52,398 bases of DNA, from the NCBI GenBank assembly GCA_945874125.1, contig CAMCFB010000005.1:1-52398 (forward strand), given 5' to 3'. Source of the stretch: Verrucomicrobia subdivision 6 bacterium (GTDB taxonomy: Bacteria; Verrucomicrobiota; Verrucomicrobiia; Methylacidiphilales; Verrucolacustridaceae). Position 1 is the first letter of the stretch, and each line of letters opens with the position of its first letter. The notes beneath the pieces are model-generated. The model was given only the letters and a program-made list of their open reading frames with translations. It ran no database searches and had not been told where the DNA came from. This document shows positions 25,360-34,207 of the stretch, piece by piece. The position numbers and the translations under genes were made by a program.

Positions 25360-26483
25360 AACGTAAGAACCTTGGCCAGTCGCTCTGGATTCAGCCCCGC
25401 CAGCTCTCGGGTGACAAAACGCCCATCTTCCCGAATCACTTTTCCATCAAATAAGATTTTTCCTCCCCCATGCGCTCGATCCTGCAGATTGACCAGATCC
25501 CAGTGAATTTGGGACCGATTTCCATTGTCCGCCTCCTCATACGCTTGTCCGGGCGTAAAGTGAAACGACCCCGCAATCTTTTCATCAAAGAGAATATCCC
25601 GGATTGGATCACGAATGTAGGGATTTAATCCTAAAGAAAATTCCCCCACATACCTCGCCCCCTCGTCACTGGAGAAAATCTCCTCCAACTCTTGGCTCCG
25701 CTCCGCCGCGGTTGCCTTGATAATCTTGCCCTTGGCAAATCGCAAACAGACCCGATCAAATGGCATCCCGCGGTAGACCGCCGGCGCATTAAAGGTCACC
25801 TGCCCCTCGACGCTATTTTTTACCGGCGCGGTAAACACCTCCCCGTCGGGAATATTTCTCTCCCCCACGCAAGGAATCACCCCGATCTTCCGGATGGAAA
25901 ACCGCAGATCCGTTCCCGGACCCAAGATCTGGACGCGATCGGTCCGCTTCATCAAAGACACCAGCGGCTTTACCGCGCGGGACATTTTCCGATAATCCAA
26001 ATTGCAAACCTTGAAATAAAGATCCGTGAACGCCTCCGTACTCATCCCGGCCGCCTGCGCCATCGCCGGGGTTGGCCAACGTAAAACAACCCAGCGAGTA
26101 TGGTTAATCCGATAATCGGAAATCGGCCGCAGAATCTTTCCGGCCAATTTCTGCTTCTCCGCCGGCACGTCGCTCGACTCGAAGCTGTTTTGCGAACCCC
26201 GCAGCGCAATAAACGCCTGCATCGTTTTCATCCAGGCCAACTCATGCTTGCCCGAAAGCTTCAGGCCCGCTTCGGTCACCCCTCGCCCGATCTCTCTGGC
26301 GATTCGACCCGAGGAAATCCGAACACAGGGCTCCGCCCCACGCGCCCGCACCGCCCGAATCAGCTCCACCACAAAATCCTCTGGAATTTCCGCCGCATCA
26401 ATCCATACCCGATCTCCCCGCCGCAATGCGGTTGAGTACCCCGTCAAAACCTCCGCCAGCCGGGCGTAACGCGGATCGCTCAT
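25356..26483 (-). CDS. M29-type aminopeptidase
   Basis: 375 residues of the AmpS/aminopeptidase II (thermophilic metalloprotease) family. Recognisable pieces are 'EKQKLAGKILRPISDYRINHTRWVV'-type central region, 'NIPDGEVFTAPVKNSVEGQVTFN' and 'NRSQIHWDLVN', where the Glu and His residues of the two-metal site lie. It removes N-terminal residues from peptides in the cytoplasm. It is the first gene of the T2SS run, overlapping gspE by four bases, which suggests that expression of the secretion motor is coupled to it; a functional link to secretion is not known. Confidence 0.85.
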   Translation of the reverse strand: MSDPRYARLAEVLTGYSTALRRGDRVWIDAAEIPEDFVVELIRAVRARGAEPCVRISSGRIAREIGRGVTEAGLKLSGKHELAWMKTMQAFIALRGSQNSFESSDVPAEKQKLAGKILRPISDYRINHTRWVVLRWPTPAMAQAAGMSTEAFTDLYFKVCNLDYRKMSRAVKPLVSLMKRTDRVQILGPGTDLRFSIRKIGVIPCVGERNIPDGEVFTAPVKNSVEGQVTFNAPAVYRGMPFDRVCLRFAKGKIIKATAAERSQELEEIFSSDEGARYVGEFSLGLNPYIRDPIRDILFDEKIAGSFHFTPGQAYEEADNGNRSQIHWDLVNLQDRAHGGGKILFDGKVIREDGRFVTRELAGLNPERLAKVLTL

Positions 26484-26527
26484 CGGAAACTTCCCCCCTC
26501 GGGCCCGAAAGGGTAAGTTAAGGGCAG

Positions 26528-27118
26528 ATGAATGGTCATCCGGATAAGTTTCAACCAGTTGCCCTTTTTGGCAAGCTATCGGGCGTATTTCTCTTCACCT
26601 TGGCCGGCTTAACTTGGGCCGAACCCACCCCCGCCACTCTGTCAGGTGTTGCCACCATCCAACTCAAAAACATTGATACCCCACAAAATTTGGGCGGGAT
26701 GGACCTGGTCTTGGCGCCCGTTTCGGTCATTCCCGAGATTCGTCGTTTGCGGATGGAGACTTGGCGCACCGAAGGCTTAGCCATCCAACGAAAGCCAGAC
26801 GGGGAGGAGCAACCCGTCGGCATTAAAATTGATTTTGCCGATGGTTACAAGAATCTCGACCTCAAAGCCCTCAGCCAAGCCGCGGCCAACGCGGCCACCG
26901 CTCGCACCCGTACCGCCACCAACGGAACATTTACCTTCTCCAACGTCCCCGCGGGCCGGCACGCGCTTTATGCCCAATATAAAAGTCGTTACGCCGTGGC
27001 CTACTGGCTACTCGAAATCGATCTGAAATCTGGCCCATCCAACTCCATCGCCCTTTCCCAAACCAACGCCGCCGAAATCTTTAACCGCTTTATCAAGAAA
27101 TCCACCCCCTCCCCCTAA
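26528..27118 (+). CDS. Exported protein with carboxypeptidase-regulatory-like domain
   Basis: 196 residues with a signal peptide (about 12-31, ending 'GLTWAE'). After it comes a mostly beta-strand region containing 'TATNGTFTFSNVPAGRHALYAQY', the pattern of carboxypeptidase-regulatory-like/Ig-type domains ('G-x-F-x-F-x-x-V-P-x-G-x-Y'). Such domains bind partners or carbohydrate rather than catalyse. It is divergent from the T2SS operon (44 bp gap), so it might share control with it or be a secreted substrate; both are inference. Confidence 0.65.
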   Translation: MNGHPDKFQPVALFGKLSGVFLFTLAGLTWAEPTPATLSGVATIQLKNIDTPQNLGGMDLVLAPVSVIPEIRRLRMETWRTEGLAIQRKPDGEEQPVGIKIDFADGYKNLDLKALSQAAANAATARTRTATNGTFTFSNVPAGRHALYAQYKSRYAVAYWLLEIDLKSGPSNSIALSQTNAAEIFNRFIKKSTPSP

Positions 27119-27154
27119 CCCAACCCCAACCTCGCCCCTATACTCCACCTATCC

Positions 27155-27172
27155 GTGTTACAATTGTAACAC
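27155..27172. promoter_or_regulatory. Perfect 18-bp palindrome containing TACA-AT-TGTA
   Basis: GTGTTACAATTGTAACAC reads the same on both strands and is AT-rich in a GC-rich setting. Its core TACAATTGTA (27159-27168) fits the TACAnnTGTA operator of the BlaI/MecI/CopY repressor family. It lies in the 64-bp gap between two convergent gene ends, where an operator is not expected, so it may instead be a hairpin (stem 7, loop 4) ending transcription from both sides. Confidence 0.4.
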
Positions 27173-27182
27173 ACATAGGATG

Positions 27183-28943
27183 TCACCCATTCGTCGCTTG
27201 CCAAAGACGCCAGTACGCCCCTTTTTTTGTCAGCAACTCTTCCCCTTTACCCTCCTCCACGAGACGACCTTTTTCCAAAACCAGGATTCGATCCGCCCGA
27301 TGGGCCGCGTGCAGACGATGGGTCACCAGCAAGGTCGTCGGTCGACTCATCAGCTTGCCCAAAACATCCAGCAACTCTCTCTCGGTCGTTGCATCCAGCG
27401 CACTCGTGGGCTCGTCCAGCAGCAGAATCGGGGCGTCCCGTAAAAAAGCCCGGGCAATTCCAATCCGCTGCCGCTGCCCCCCACTCAACATCACCCCTCT
27501 TTCCCCCACCTGCGTCTGATATCCATTGGGCAGTGCCAGGATAAATTCATGCGCTTGCGCCTCTTGGGCCGCAGTTTCAATCTCTCGCCGCGAAGCCCCC
27601 AGCCGCCCATAGGCAATATTATCCGCCACCGTTCCGCTTAACAAAATCGTCTCCTGTAAAACCAGGGCCTGCCTCGATCGCAAATCCTGCTTGGCCAACT
27701 TTCGTAAATCGACGCCATGAATCGAAATACTTCCCTCCGTCGGATCATAAAAACGCGGCAAAAGGGATAGCAGGGTCGTCTTGCCTGCTCCCGTTCCGCC
27801 CACCACCGCCACCGATTCCCCCGGCTGAATGCGAAAGGTCAAACCCTGCAACACCTCATCCCCTCTCGCATACCGAAATCCCACCCCCTGAAACTCAATC
27901 GCTCCCGGCCCCGCCGGCAAACGTGTCGGCGTTTGCGGATCGGGCACCTCATCCGGCGTATCCAATACTTCAAAGACTCTTTGCGCCGCCGCCGCCGCTC
28001 CCTCCATCGACCAGGCCGTATAACTCAACTGCTCTAAGGGCGAATAGAGCATTCCCAGGTAGGCCAAGAAAACCAGCAGATCTCCCAACGTCATTCGTCC
28101 CGCCATCACCTCCCCCGCACCCGCCCATAAAAGCGCCGCCGTGCCCAACGCCAGCAATGTCCCCACCACCAGTGTGCTGGCCACATTTGTCATGGAGAGG
28201 CGCAGGTTGGCCTCCAGCGATTCGCGGGCTTCCCGCCGAAAAAGATCCACCTCGTGCGACTCTCGGCCAAAGGCATGCACCACCCGGATACTGGAAAGCC
28301 CCTCACTCGCCCTCGCCAAGACATCGCTCTCCTGCGCCTGCAGCGCCGCCGTCTCTTTGCGGATCCGGCCCGCATAACGCAAGATCGCCATCATCAGGAG
28401 CGGAACCACCCCTAGGGAAAGAAGCGCCAACAGGGGGCTCATCCGCCACATCACAAAAAAAGTTCCCCCCAACGTCAAAACCGAACCCAAAATCGTGGCA
28501 AACCCCCGATTGAAATAGGTCTGGACCGCTTGCGCATCATACGCCACCCGAAAACTGGAATCCGAGCTTCGCCGCCCATCGTGAAATCGCAGAGGCAAAG
28601 ATTGCAGATACGCGTATAACTCCGTTCGAACTCGTAAAAGTGCCTGCAGTCCCACCTCAATCAAGGTGTAGGTCTGGGCTAAATTTACCGCACCCCAAAG
28701 GAGATGGATGCCCACCAAAAGCCCGCACGTCAGGGACAAAGCCGCGGGGAACGACCACACCCCATCTCCCCAAGGAAAATGAATTCCCCCTTGTGGCGCT
28801 GGCAAAATCGAATCCACGACAAACTTTAAGGGCCACGGTTTGAGTAAATTCAACAGCGTCGCCGCAATGAGAAGGACAAACGCCACCAGAATTCGCCCCG
28901 CAAACGGGCGATAGTAGCGCAAAATCCGCCACATCAGACTCAT
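27183..28943 (-). CDS. ABC exporter (fused membrane and ATPase domains, MsbA-like)
   Basis: 586 residues from the ATG at 28943, overlapping the upstream stop (ATGA); a longer reading to 29048 is rejected. Six-helix exporter domain (about 1-310) plus nucleotide-binding domain: Walker A 'GGTGAGKTTLL', signature 'LSGGQRQRIGIARAF', Walker B 'ILLLDEPTSALD', H-loop 'LLVTHRL'. Half-transporter that would dimerise to export a lipid, glycolipid or peptide. Coupled to the GH/GT fusion gene, it probably moves the product of that enzyme or its lipid carrier across the inner membrane. Confidence 0.88.
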   Translation of the reverse strand: MSLMWRILRYYRPFAGRILVAFVLLIAATLLNLLKPWPLKFVVDSILPAPQGGIHFPWGDGVWSFPAALSLTCGLLVGIHLLWGAVNLAQTYTLIEVGLQALLRVRTELYAYLQSLPLRFHDGRRSSDSSFRVAYDAQAVQTYFNRGFATILGSVLTLGGTFFVMWRMSPLLALLSLGVVPLLMMAILRYAGRIRKETAALQAQESDVLARASEGLSSIRVVHAFGRESHEVDLFRREARESLEANLRLSMTNVASTLVVGTLLALGTAALLWAGAGEVMAGRMTLGDLLVFLAYLGMLYSPLEQLSYTAWSMEGAAAAAQRVFEVLDTPDEVPDPQTPTRLPAGPGAIEFQGVGFRYARGDEVLQGLTFRIQPGESVAVVGGTGAGKTTLLSLLPRFYDPTEGSISIHGVDLRKLAKQDLRSRQALVLQETILLSGTVADNIAYGRLGASRREIETAAQEAQAHEFILALPNGYQTQVGERGVMLSGGQRQRIGIARAFLRDAPILLLDEPTSALDATTERELLDVLGKLMSRPTTLLVTHRLHAAHRADRILVLEKGRLVEEGKGEELLTKKGAYWRLWQATNG

Positions 28944-31528
28944 CCCTGATCCACCTTTCCACTTAAGGGCAAGAGCTGGGCCCGCCGCGCCGCCACCCTC
29001 ACCAGATCCCCCACTCTTCGACGCAGTTGCCACCCCGTCCAGATCCACCCACCAACGGCCAAAGCCAAGATCGATAGGAACGCGGGCAAGGCTGCCCGGT
29101 AGGATAAACCCACCAAAACATCCGCCGTCACCGCCGTCAGGGCAAAAAGAACGCTAAAGGTGCTGGGCACGATCCCCTGATGCACCCGCGTCAATCGACG
29201 CCCATGCGGATAAATTTCGGTCAACGTTCGCAAGCGCACATGCCACCAGCGATTGGCAAAGATTTGGATATCCCAAGAGTTCCATCCCGTGTCCTGCGCA
29301 TAACGCCATCCCTCCTCCTCCAGAATCTTTTCCACCTCCTCCAGAAGACCAATTCGCTCCCGACCCTGCTCGCTCCAAAAGGCCAGCTCCCGCGAACGTA
29401 AAAGGGGCAAACTCGGCCCGGCATCCTTTTCCGGCGTCTGCACGACCGCGTCGGGAGTTCTCTTGCCCTTTAACCAAGTAAAGTATCGCGCCCAGTCACG
29501 CACCAAAGGCTGCAAAAGAGCCAAATAAAATACCGTCAACCGAGCCAAAACGGTGTCATGCCGTGGCTCAACTCGGGCCAACACCATAAAGGAGAGGGCG
29601 GGCAGCAAAGTAGCCCCCAACATGAGGAGCGGAAGAATCCGTAGCGGCTCGATTTGAACCGACACGAGAAAGATAAATAGAGTCAGCGCATTCCACTCCA
29701 ACCCCCCCACCAACTGGGCCCACGGGGAGGCTGGCTTGGGGTAAAGACACTGGAAAAATCCCGTGCCAAACACCCCGTGGTAAATGATCGGCCGATGAAA
29801 AACCCGCTCAAATCTGGGCAAACCATAAATCACTCCCTTCCATCGGGCGGAACCTTGCGGATCAAAGTAGTGCATATGCTTAAAACGCAGCATCGCCTCC
29901 GCTTCCCCATACCCCTTCTGCTGTCGAATATAAGCCTGCATCGTGAAACGACGGTGATGCCACACCAGTGCACTTGGACTAAATCCGATCCGATGTCCCG
30001 CTTGCAAAAGGCGCCAACACACGTCCACATCATCTCCCGCCGTGCGAAACTCCGCATCAAACCCGCCGATCTCATTCAAAACCGTCCGCCAGTAGGCCAT
30101 GTTACACCCGGGAATATGCTCCGCCTCCGTGTCGCTCAGCAAAACATGGGTCGGTGCTCCTGGGCAGGCCGCCACCGCTGCCGCCACCGAGTTTTTCGCC
30201 GGAGGGTTCGAGTTGGGTCCCCCCACCGCCGCGTAGGTCCCCGGTAGCAGCGTCGCCACCAGAAAGTAGAGCCAATCCGTATCCGGCATGCAGTCGGAGT
30301 CGGTGTAGGCAATAATCTCCCCCGTCGCCGCCTGCATTCCCACATTCCGCGCCACCGAAAGCCCCCGATTCGGCTGAAGGATATTTTTCACCATTGGAAA
30401 ATCGGCCGCAATCGACTGCGTATCATCCTTCGATCCGTCATCGACCAGGATCACCTCATAATCGGGGTAGCTCAGCTTCTGCAACGCCTCCAAACACCCC
30501 CGCAAGGTGGCTCCTCCATTGTAGCTACAGACGACCACCGATACTTTCGGGGTTCGGGAAAGAGGAAACTTTTCCACCAAGGAGTCGTGCGAGCTCAGGG
30601 TCTGGCTCGAGATCGCCCGGTAAGCCAACTTCGGTTGCCGATCTTTTTTCACCAAACCAAAGGCCCAATCCTCCACATCCACTCCGTCGGTAAACCACTC
30701 ATCCGTCCAAGAAAACAGAACCGTGCCGGCCAGCCCGCCCCGAAACACCTCTCCCCAATGGAGCGAAAGCAGATTCGCCTGCTCCTCCTCGCTGTGCCGG
30801 ATCGTATCCATGCCAAACTCGCCCAAGACCAAAGGACGATCCTCGGCCAGATTCTGCAACCGTGACAAATACGCCCGCAGATCTGGTCCGCGGTGTAAAT
30901 ACACGTTGTACGACAGAAAATCGGTTTCCCGGGGGATCAGATACTCGGTCGGAGGGAAGTTTGCGTACGCCGCCAACGCCTCCGAATCCTCATCCTTCAC
31001 CAAACGCACCAGCGAATCCAAAAACCCTTCCACCCGCTGCGGCCCATACCATCGAACTAAATCGGGCGGAATCTCATTATCGACAAAGTACCCCAAGATC
31101 GCGGGATGCCCCGCTCCACTCCTCGCCGCCCGACGAACCGATCCTCGAATCTCTTTCTGCACGGCCCGATCATCCAGAAAAAGAACCCGCCTCTGCCACG
31201 GCACCGTTACCAGTACCCGCAGCCCAAACTCCGCCGCCAAATCCAAAAACCACTTCCCGGGAGGATGATAAATGCGAAGGGTGTTAAAGCCGGCCGCCCC
31301 GATCAAAAGAAAATCTCTTTTGGCCTTTTCGGGGTGGCCTAAATGCTCCTCCCCTTCCCGAAAGGGACCGTAGGTGACACCCTGAATAAAATACTTCTCC
31401 TCCCCCGCATAAAGAAATTTTCCTCGAACCTGAACCCGTCGCCCCCGCAACGCACTGGTTCGATGTCGAACGATCGGCTCCGAAGACGCCGGCCAAGCAG
31501 GAAACAGCGGAACGGGCGCCGAGTTCAC
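28940..31528 (-). CDS. Glycoside hydrolase-like / family 2 glycosyltransferase fusion membrane protein
   Basis: 862 residues from a GTG overlapping the proA stop. Residues about 30-315 form a clan-A type glycosidase barrel ('YFIQGVTYGPFREGE'), with both candidate catalytic acids present: Glu152 in 'GYFVDNEIPP' and Glu237 in 'LVLGEFGMD'. Residues about 328-560 are a GT2 domain: 'VSVVVCSYNGG', 'DDGSKDD' (363-369), 'DSD' (410-412) and 'GGFDAEFRTAGDDVDVCWRL'. Two to four membrane helices follow (about 610-690 and 790-835) around a soluble stretch. It would make or remodel a polysaccharide at the membrane; sugar and acceptor are unknown. It is coupled to an ABC exporter downstream. Confidence 0.8.
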   Translation of the reverse strand: MNSAPVPLFPAWPASSEPIVRHRTSALRGRRVQVRGKFLYAGEEKYFIQGVTYGPFREGEEHLGHPEKAKRDFLLIGAAGFNTLRIYHPPGKWFLDLAAEFGLRVLVTVPWQRRVLFLDDRAVQKEIRGSVRRAARSGAGHPAILGYFVDNEIPPDLVRWYGPQRVEGFLDSLVRLVKDEDSEALAAYANFPPTEYLIPRETDFLSYNVYLHRGPDLRAYLSRLQNLAEDRPLVLGEFGMDTIRHSEEEQANLLSLHWGEVFRGGLAGTVLFSWTDEWFTDGVDVEDWAFGLVKKDRQPKLAYRAISSQTLSSHDSLVEKFPLSRTPKVSVVVCSYNGGATLRGCLEALQKLSYPDYEVILVDDGSKDDTQSIAADFPMVKNILQPNRGLSVARNVGMQAATGEIIAYTDSDCMPDTDWLYFLVATLLPGTYAAVGGPNSNPPAKNSVAAAVAACPGAPTHVLLSDTEAEHIPGCNMAYWRTVLNEIGGFDAEFRTAGDDVDVCWRLLQAGHRIGFSPSALVWHHRRFTMQAYIRQQKGYGEAEAMLRFKHMHYFDPQGSARWKGVIYGLPRFERVFHRPIIYHGVFGTGFFQCLYPKPASPWAQLVGGLEWNALTLFIFLVSVQIEPLRILPLLMLGATLLPALSFMVLARVEPRHDTVLARLTVFYLALLQPLVRDWARYFTWLKGKRTPDAVVQTPEKDAGPSLPLLRSRELAFWSEQGRERIGLLEEVEKILEEEGWRYAQDTGWNSWDIQIFANRWWHVRLRTLTEIYPHGRRLTRVHQGIVPSTFSVLFALTAVTADVLVGLSYRAALPAFLSILALAVGGWIWTGWQLRRRVGDLVRVAARRAQLLPLSGKVDQG

Positions 31529-32769
31529 TCCCGAATCTGCCCCTGCCCAGCCACCAAATATTGATACGAGGTCAACTCCTCCAACCCCATCGGCCCACGG
31601 GCATGGATCTTATCCGTGCTGATGCCAATCTCTGCCCCGAAACCAAACTCCCCCCCATCCGTAAACCGGGTTGAGGCATTCCAGTAGACCGCGGCCGAAT
31701 CCGCCCCCCGCATAAACTCCTCCGCCGCTTTCCGATCCTCCGTCACAATCGCATCCGAATGATGGCTCCCGTACTGCTCCAAGTGTTCCAACGCCCCCTC
31801 CACTCCGTCCACTACCCGAATCGCCATCGTCAAATCCAAATACTCCGTCTTCCACTCCTTCGGCGGCTGAAGATCTAAGCCCGACGCTTTCGCCGCCGCC
31901 TCATCCCCAAAAAGCTTCACCCCTTTGCCCTGCAAAGCTCTCCCGAGCTGAGGCAAAACTTTTTCTGCCCCCACTCGGTCGACCAAAAGGGTCTCCGCCG
32001 CGTTACACGTCGCCGGCCTCTGACACTTGGCATTCACCACAATCGCCTCGGCCATTTTGGGATCCGCATCCCGATGCACGAAAATATGGCAAACCCCATC
32101 CGCATGCTTGATCACCGGAACCCGCGCATGCTGCACCACCGTCGCAATCAAGCCCGTCCCCCCTCGCGGAATCAGCAGATCAATCACCCCCTCCAACCCA
32201 CACATCTCGGCCACACTCTCCCGCCCCTCATCCGCCACCAAAGCAATCACCTCCGCCGGCAAACCCCTCTTCACCGCCACTTGACCCAACACATCCGCCA
32301 GAACCCGATTGCTCTGTTTCGCTTCCCGCCCGCCCCGCAACAACGTGGCGTTCCCCGCCTTCAGGCAGAGAACCGCACTGTCGACCGTGACGTTCGGTCG
32401 AGATTCGTAAATGATCCCAATCAGCCCAATCGGGACACGGATCTTAAAAATCTCCAACCCATTCGGCCGTGTCCACCTCTTCACCACCTCTCCCACCGGG
32501 TCGGCCAATCGGGCCACTTGCCGAACTCCCTCCACCATCTCCTGAAATCTCTTCTCATTCAGCTCCAGTCGATCCAAGAGCGCACCCGAGGTCCCCGCCG
32601 CTCGCGCCGCTTGGACATCCTCCTCATTCGCTTTTCGTATTTTTTCCTCTTGGGCGGCCAGTCCGTCTGCCATCGCGCAAAGTAGTTGGTTTTTCTCCTC
32701 CGTCTTCAACCGAGCCAGCTTGCGGGAGGCAACTTTGGCCCGCTCCGCCAGGTTTCGTACCCCACTCAT
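31525..32769 (-). CDS. proA: Glutamate-5-semialdehyde dehydrogenase (gamma-glutamyl phosphate reductase)
   Basis: 414 residues, normal length. The catalytic Cys lies in 'NAKCQRPATCNAAETLLV'; the NADPH-binding region and 'IPVIKHADGVCHIFVH'-like segment match ProA. It reduces gamma-glutamyl phosphate to glutamate semialdehyde in proline synthesis. Overlaps proB by four bases upstream and the GH/GT gene by four bases downstream. Confidence 0.95.
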   Translation of the reverse strand: MSGVRNLAERAKVASRKLARLKTEEKNQLLCAMADGLAAQEEKIRKANEEDVQAARAAGTSGALLDRLELNEKRFQEMVEGVRQVARLADPVGEVVKRWTRPNGLEIFKIRVPIGLIGIIYESRPNVTVDSAVLCLKAGNATLLRGGREAKQSNRVLADVLGQVAVKRGLPAEVIALVADEGRESVAEMCGLEGVIDLLIPRGGTGLIATVVQHARVPVIKHADGVCHIFVHRDADPKMAEAIVVNAKCQRPATCNAAETLLVDRVGAEKVLPQLGRALQGKGVKLFGDEAAAKASGLDLQPPKEWKTEYLDLTMAIRVVDGVEGALEHLEQYGSHHSDAIVTEDRKAAEEFMRGADSAAVYWNASTRFTDGGEFGFGAEIGISTDKIHARGPMGLEELTSYQYLVAGQGQIRE

Positions 32770-33533
32770 TTCGCCACCCAGGTTCCCGGCGGGGTCCGCT
32801 CCACGCTCCGAAGCAAAACCCGATCGGATCGGCCATCGGTAATCACCACCCCGATTCCCCGACTCATGGCTAACCGAGCCGCCTCCAGCTTGGAGACCAT
32901 TCCACCGACCGAGCCGACACTGCCCGCACCGCCCGCATGCGCCAGCACCTTGGCGTCGATCGTTTTCACCCGCCGGATCAAGGTGCCCGTCCCATCGGGA
33001 CGACTCATCAAGCCCGGCGCATCGGTCAAGATCACCAGCCGATCCGCCCGCGCCAGGATGGCCACATGGGCCGACAACCGATCGTTATCCCCAAAGGCGT
33101 TCAGCAGAGCGATCTCCTCAAAGGAGAGGGCATCGTTCTCGTTAAAAATCGGCAGACAGTTTTTCAGCTTGAGCAAAGTCTGTAGCGTGGCCCTGGTGTT
33201 TTCGTAAATTCGGCGGCTGTCCAAATCCCATGAGGTCAGCAGAACCTGCGCTGCCAAAATTCGGTGAGGAGCCAAGGCCGCCCCGTACGCTTTCATCAAC
33301 AGCGGTTGCCCGATCGTCGCACACGCCTGCATTTGGGGACGGGACGTCGGCCTCTGCTTCCAACCCAGCGCCACCATGCCCGCACGAATTGCGCCTGAAC
33401 TGACGACAATGACCTCATGCCCCGAGCGGCGCAGTGTGGCCATCTGCTTCGCCCACGTTCGCAACTGAGCCTCGGCTAATCCCCCGGATCGCCCCGCCAG
33501 CAGGCTGCTCCCGATCTTAATCACCAGTCTCAT
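32766..33533 (-). CDS. proB: Glutamate 5-kinase, short form without PUA domain
   Basis: 255 residues from the ATG at 33533, which has an AAGGAGG ribosome site; a longer reading to 33623 is rejected. Amino-acid kinase fold with 'LVIKIGSSLLAG', 'VIVVSSGAIRAGM', 'IFNENDALSFEEI', 'FGDNDRLSAHVA' and 'GSVGGMVSKLEAA'. It phosphorylates glutamate, the first step of proline synthesis. E. coli ProB is about 110 residues longer because of a C-terminal PUA domain; this one lacks it, as in some other bacteria. Confidence 0.93.
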   Translation of the reverse strand: MRLVIKIGSSLLAGRSGGLAEAQLRTWAKQMATLRRSGHEVIVVSSGAIRAGMVALGWKQRPTSRPQMQACATIGQPLLMKAYGAALAPHRILAAQVLLTSWDLDSRRIYENTRATLQTLLKLKNCLPIFNENDALSFEEIALLNAFGDNDRLSAHVAILARADRLVILTDAPGLMSRPDGTGTLIRRVKTIDAKVLAHAGGAGSVGSVGGMVSKLEAARLAMSRGIGVVITDGRSDRVLLRSVERTPPGTWVAK

Positions 33534-33547
33534 AGGAAAAACCCTCC

Positions 33548-33856
33548 TTACGAATTTTTTCGTGACCAAACTTTCCGCATTTCCTGAATCAATCGATAGA
33601 GCGCGAAAGATTTCCCCACCCACCCCACCGGCGCCATCGCTGTTTTTTTACTCCCCAAAAAAAGAGAGACCAGCCCGAACATTGGCCCAACCCACTGTCG
33701 GCTCAAACGCCACACCTGCTCCCCCTCGTCCAGCCAAACCCCGATCGTCGAGGCCTCGGCACAAGCCTTCTGAAAATCCAGAGTCGCCCTCTGGGAGGAA
33801 GCCAGACACGCCCGGCGGATTTCCCGCGCCCGCGTCAGCGCCGGGAGCTCAACCAT
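33548..33856 (-). CDS. Small hypothetical protein (YqjK-like position)
   Basis: 102 residues, not recognised. The first half is helical and charged; one possible membrane-associated segment lies at about 57-68 ('GPMFGLVSLFLGS'), and the C-terminus is basic. It overlaps the YqjE-like gene by 22 bp and precedes proB by 14 bp. In many Proteobacteria a third small gene (yqjK) follows yqjD and yqjE; this occupies the same place, which is the only support for a related role. Confidence 0.55.
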   Translation of the reverse strand: MVELPALTRAREIRRACLASSQRATLDFQKACAEASTIGVWLDEGEQVWRLSRQWVGPMFGLVSLFLGSKKTAMAPVGWVGKSFALYRLIQEMRKVWSRKNS

Positions 33857-34200
33857 TCCCGGTCCCTCTGAAATTCTGCCACCGTGTCGGCAAAAGGCAT
33901 CCCCTCCCCCAAGACTCTCTTCCGCATTCGCAAAAACGCCCCTAAGGCCCCCAGCCCGTACAGGAAAGCTAAGGCCACCAGAGCGAGAATCCTCGCCTGC
34001 GGATCAGGCCAAACCGTTAAAACCACCGCCAAAGAAGCGACGAGGAGAGCCAAAATTCCTAACCCCAGTGCCACTGCCAACCAAAGCACCGCCTCCACCG
34101 CCCGCCACTTTTCCTCCTGCAACTCCGCCGCCAGCAAACGAAGCCGCTTCTCCACCACCTGAATCGAGGTCAAAGCCAGATCGCGGAGAGCAGAGATCAT
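33835..34200 (-). CDS. YqjE-like (phage holin superfamily III) membrane protein
   Basis: 121 residues: N-terminal helix ('LTSIQVVEKRLRLLAAELQEEKWR'-like amphipathic start), then two transmembrane segments (about 36-62 and 70-90) and a charged tail. This is the layout of the YqjE/DUF1469 'putative holin' family. Despite the name these are normal membrane proteins that accompany DUF883 (YqjD/ElaB) genes, as here (8 bp away). Confidence 0.75.
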   Translation of the reverse strand: MISALRDLALTSIQVVEKRLRLLAAELQEEKWRAVEAVLWLAVALGLGILALLVASLAVVLTVWPDPQARILALVALAFLYGLGALGAFLRMRKRVLGEGMPFADTVAEFQRDREWLSSRR

Positions 34201-34207
34201 GAGGCCT

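Noticed and set aside
33835-34200. 'Phage holin' gene considered as a sign of a prophage
   Set aside because: YqjE-type proteins carry this name by superfamily only; no lysis, capsid or integrase genes are present and the partner is DUF883.
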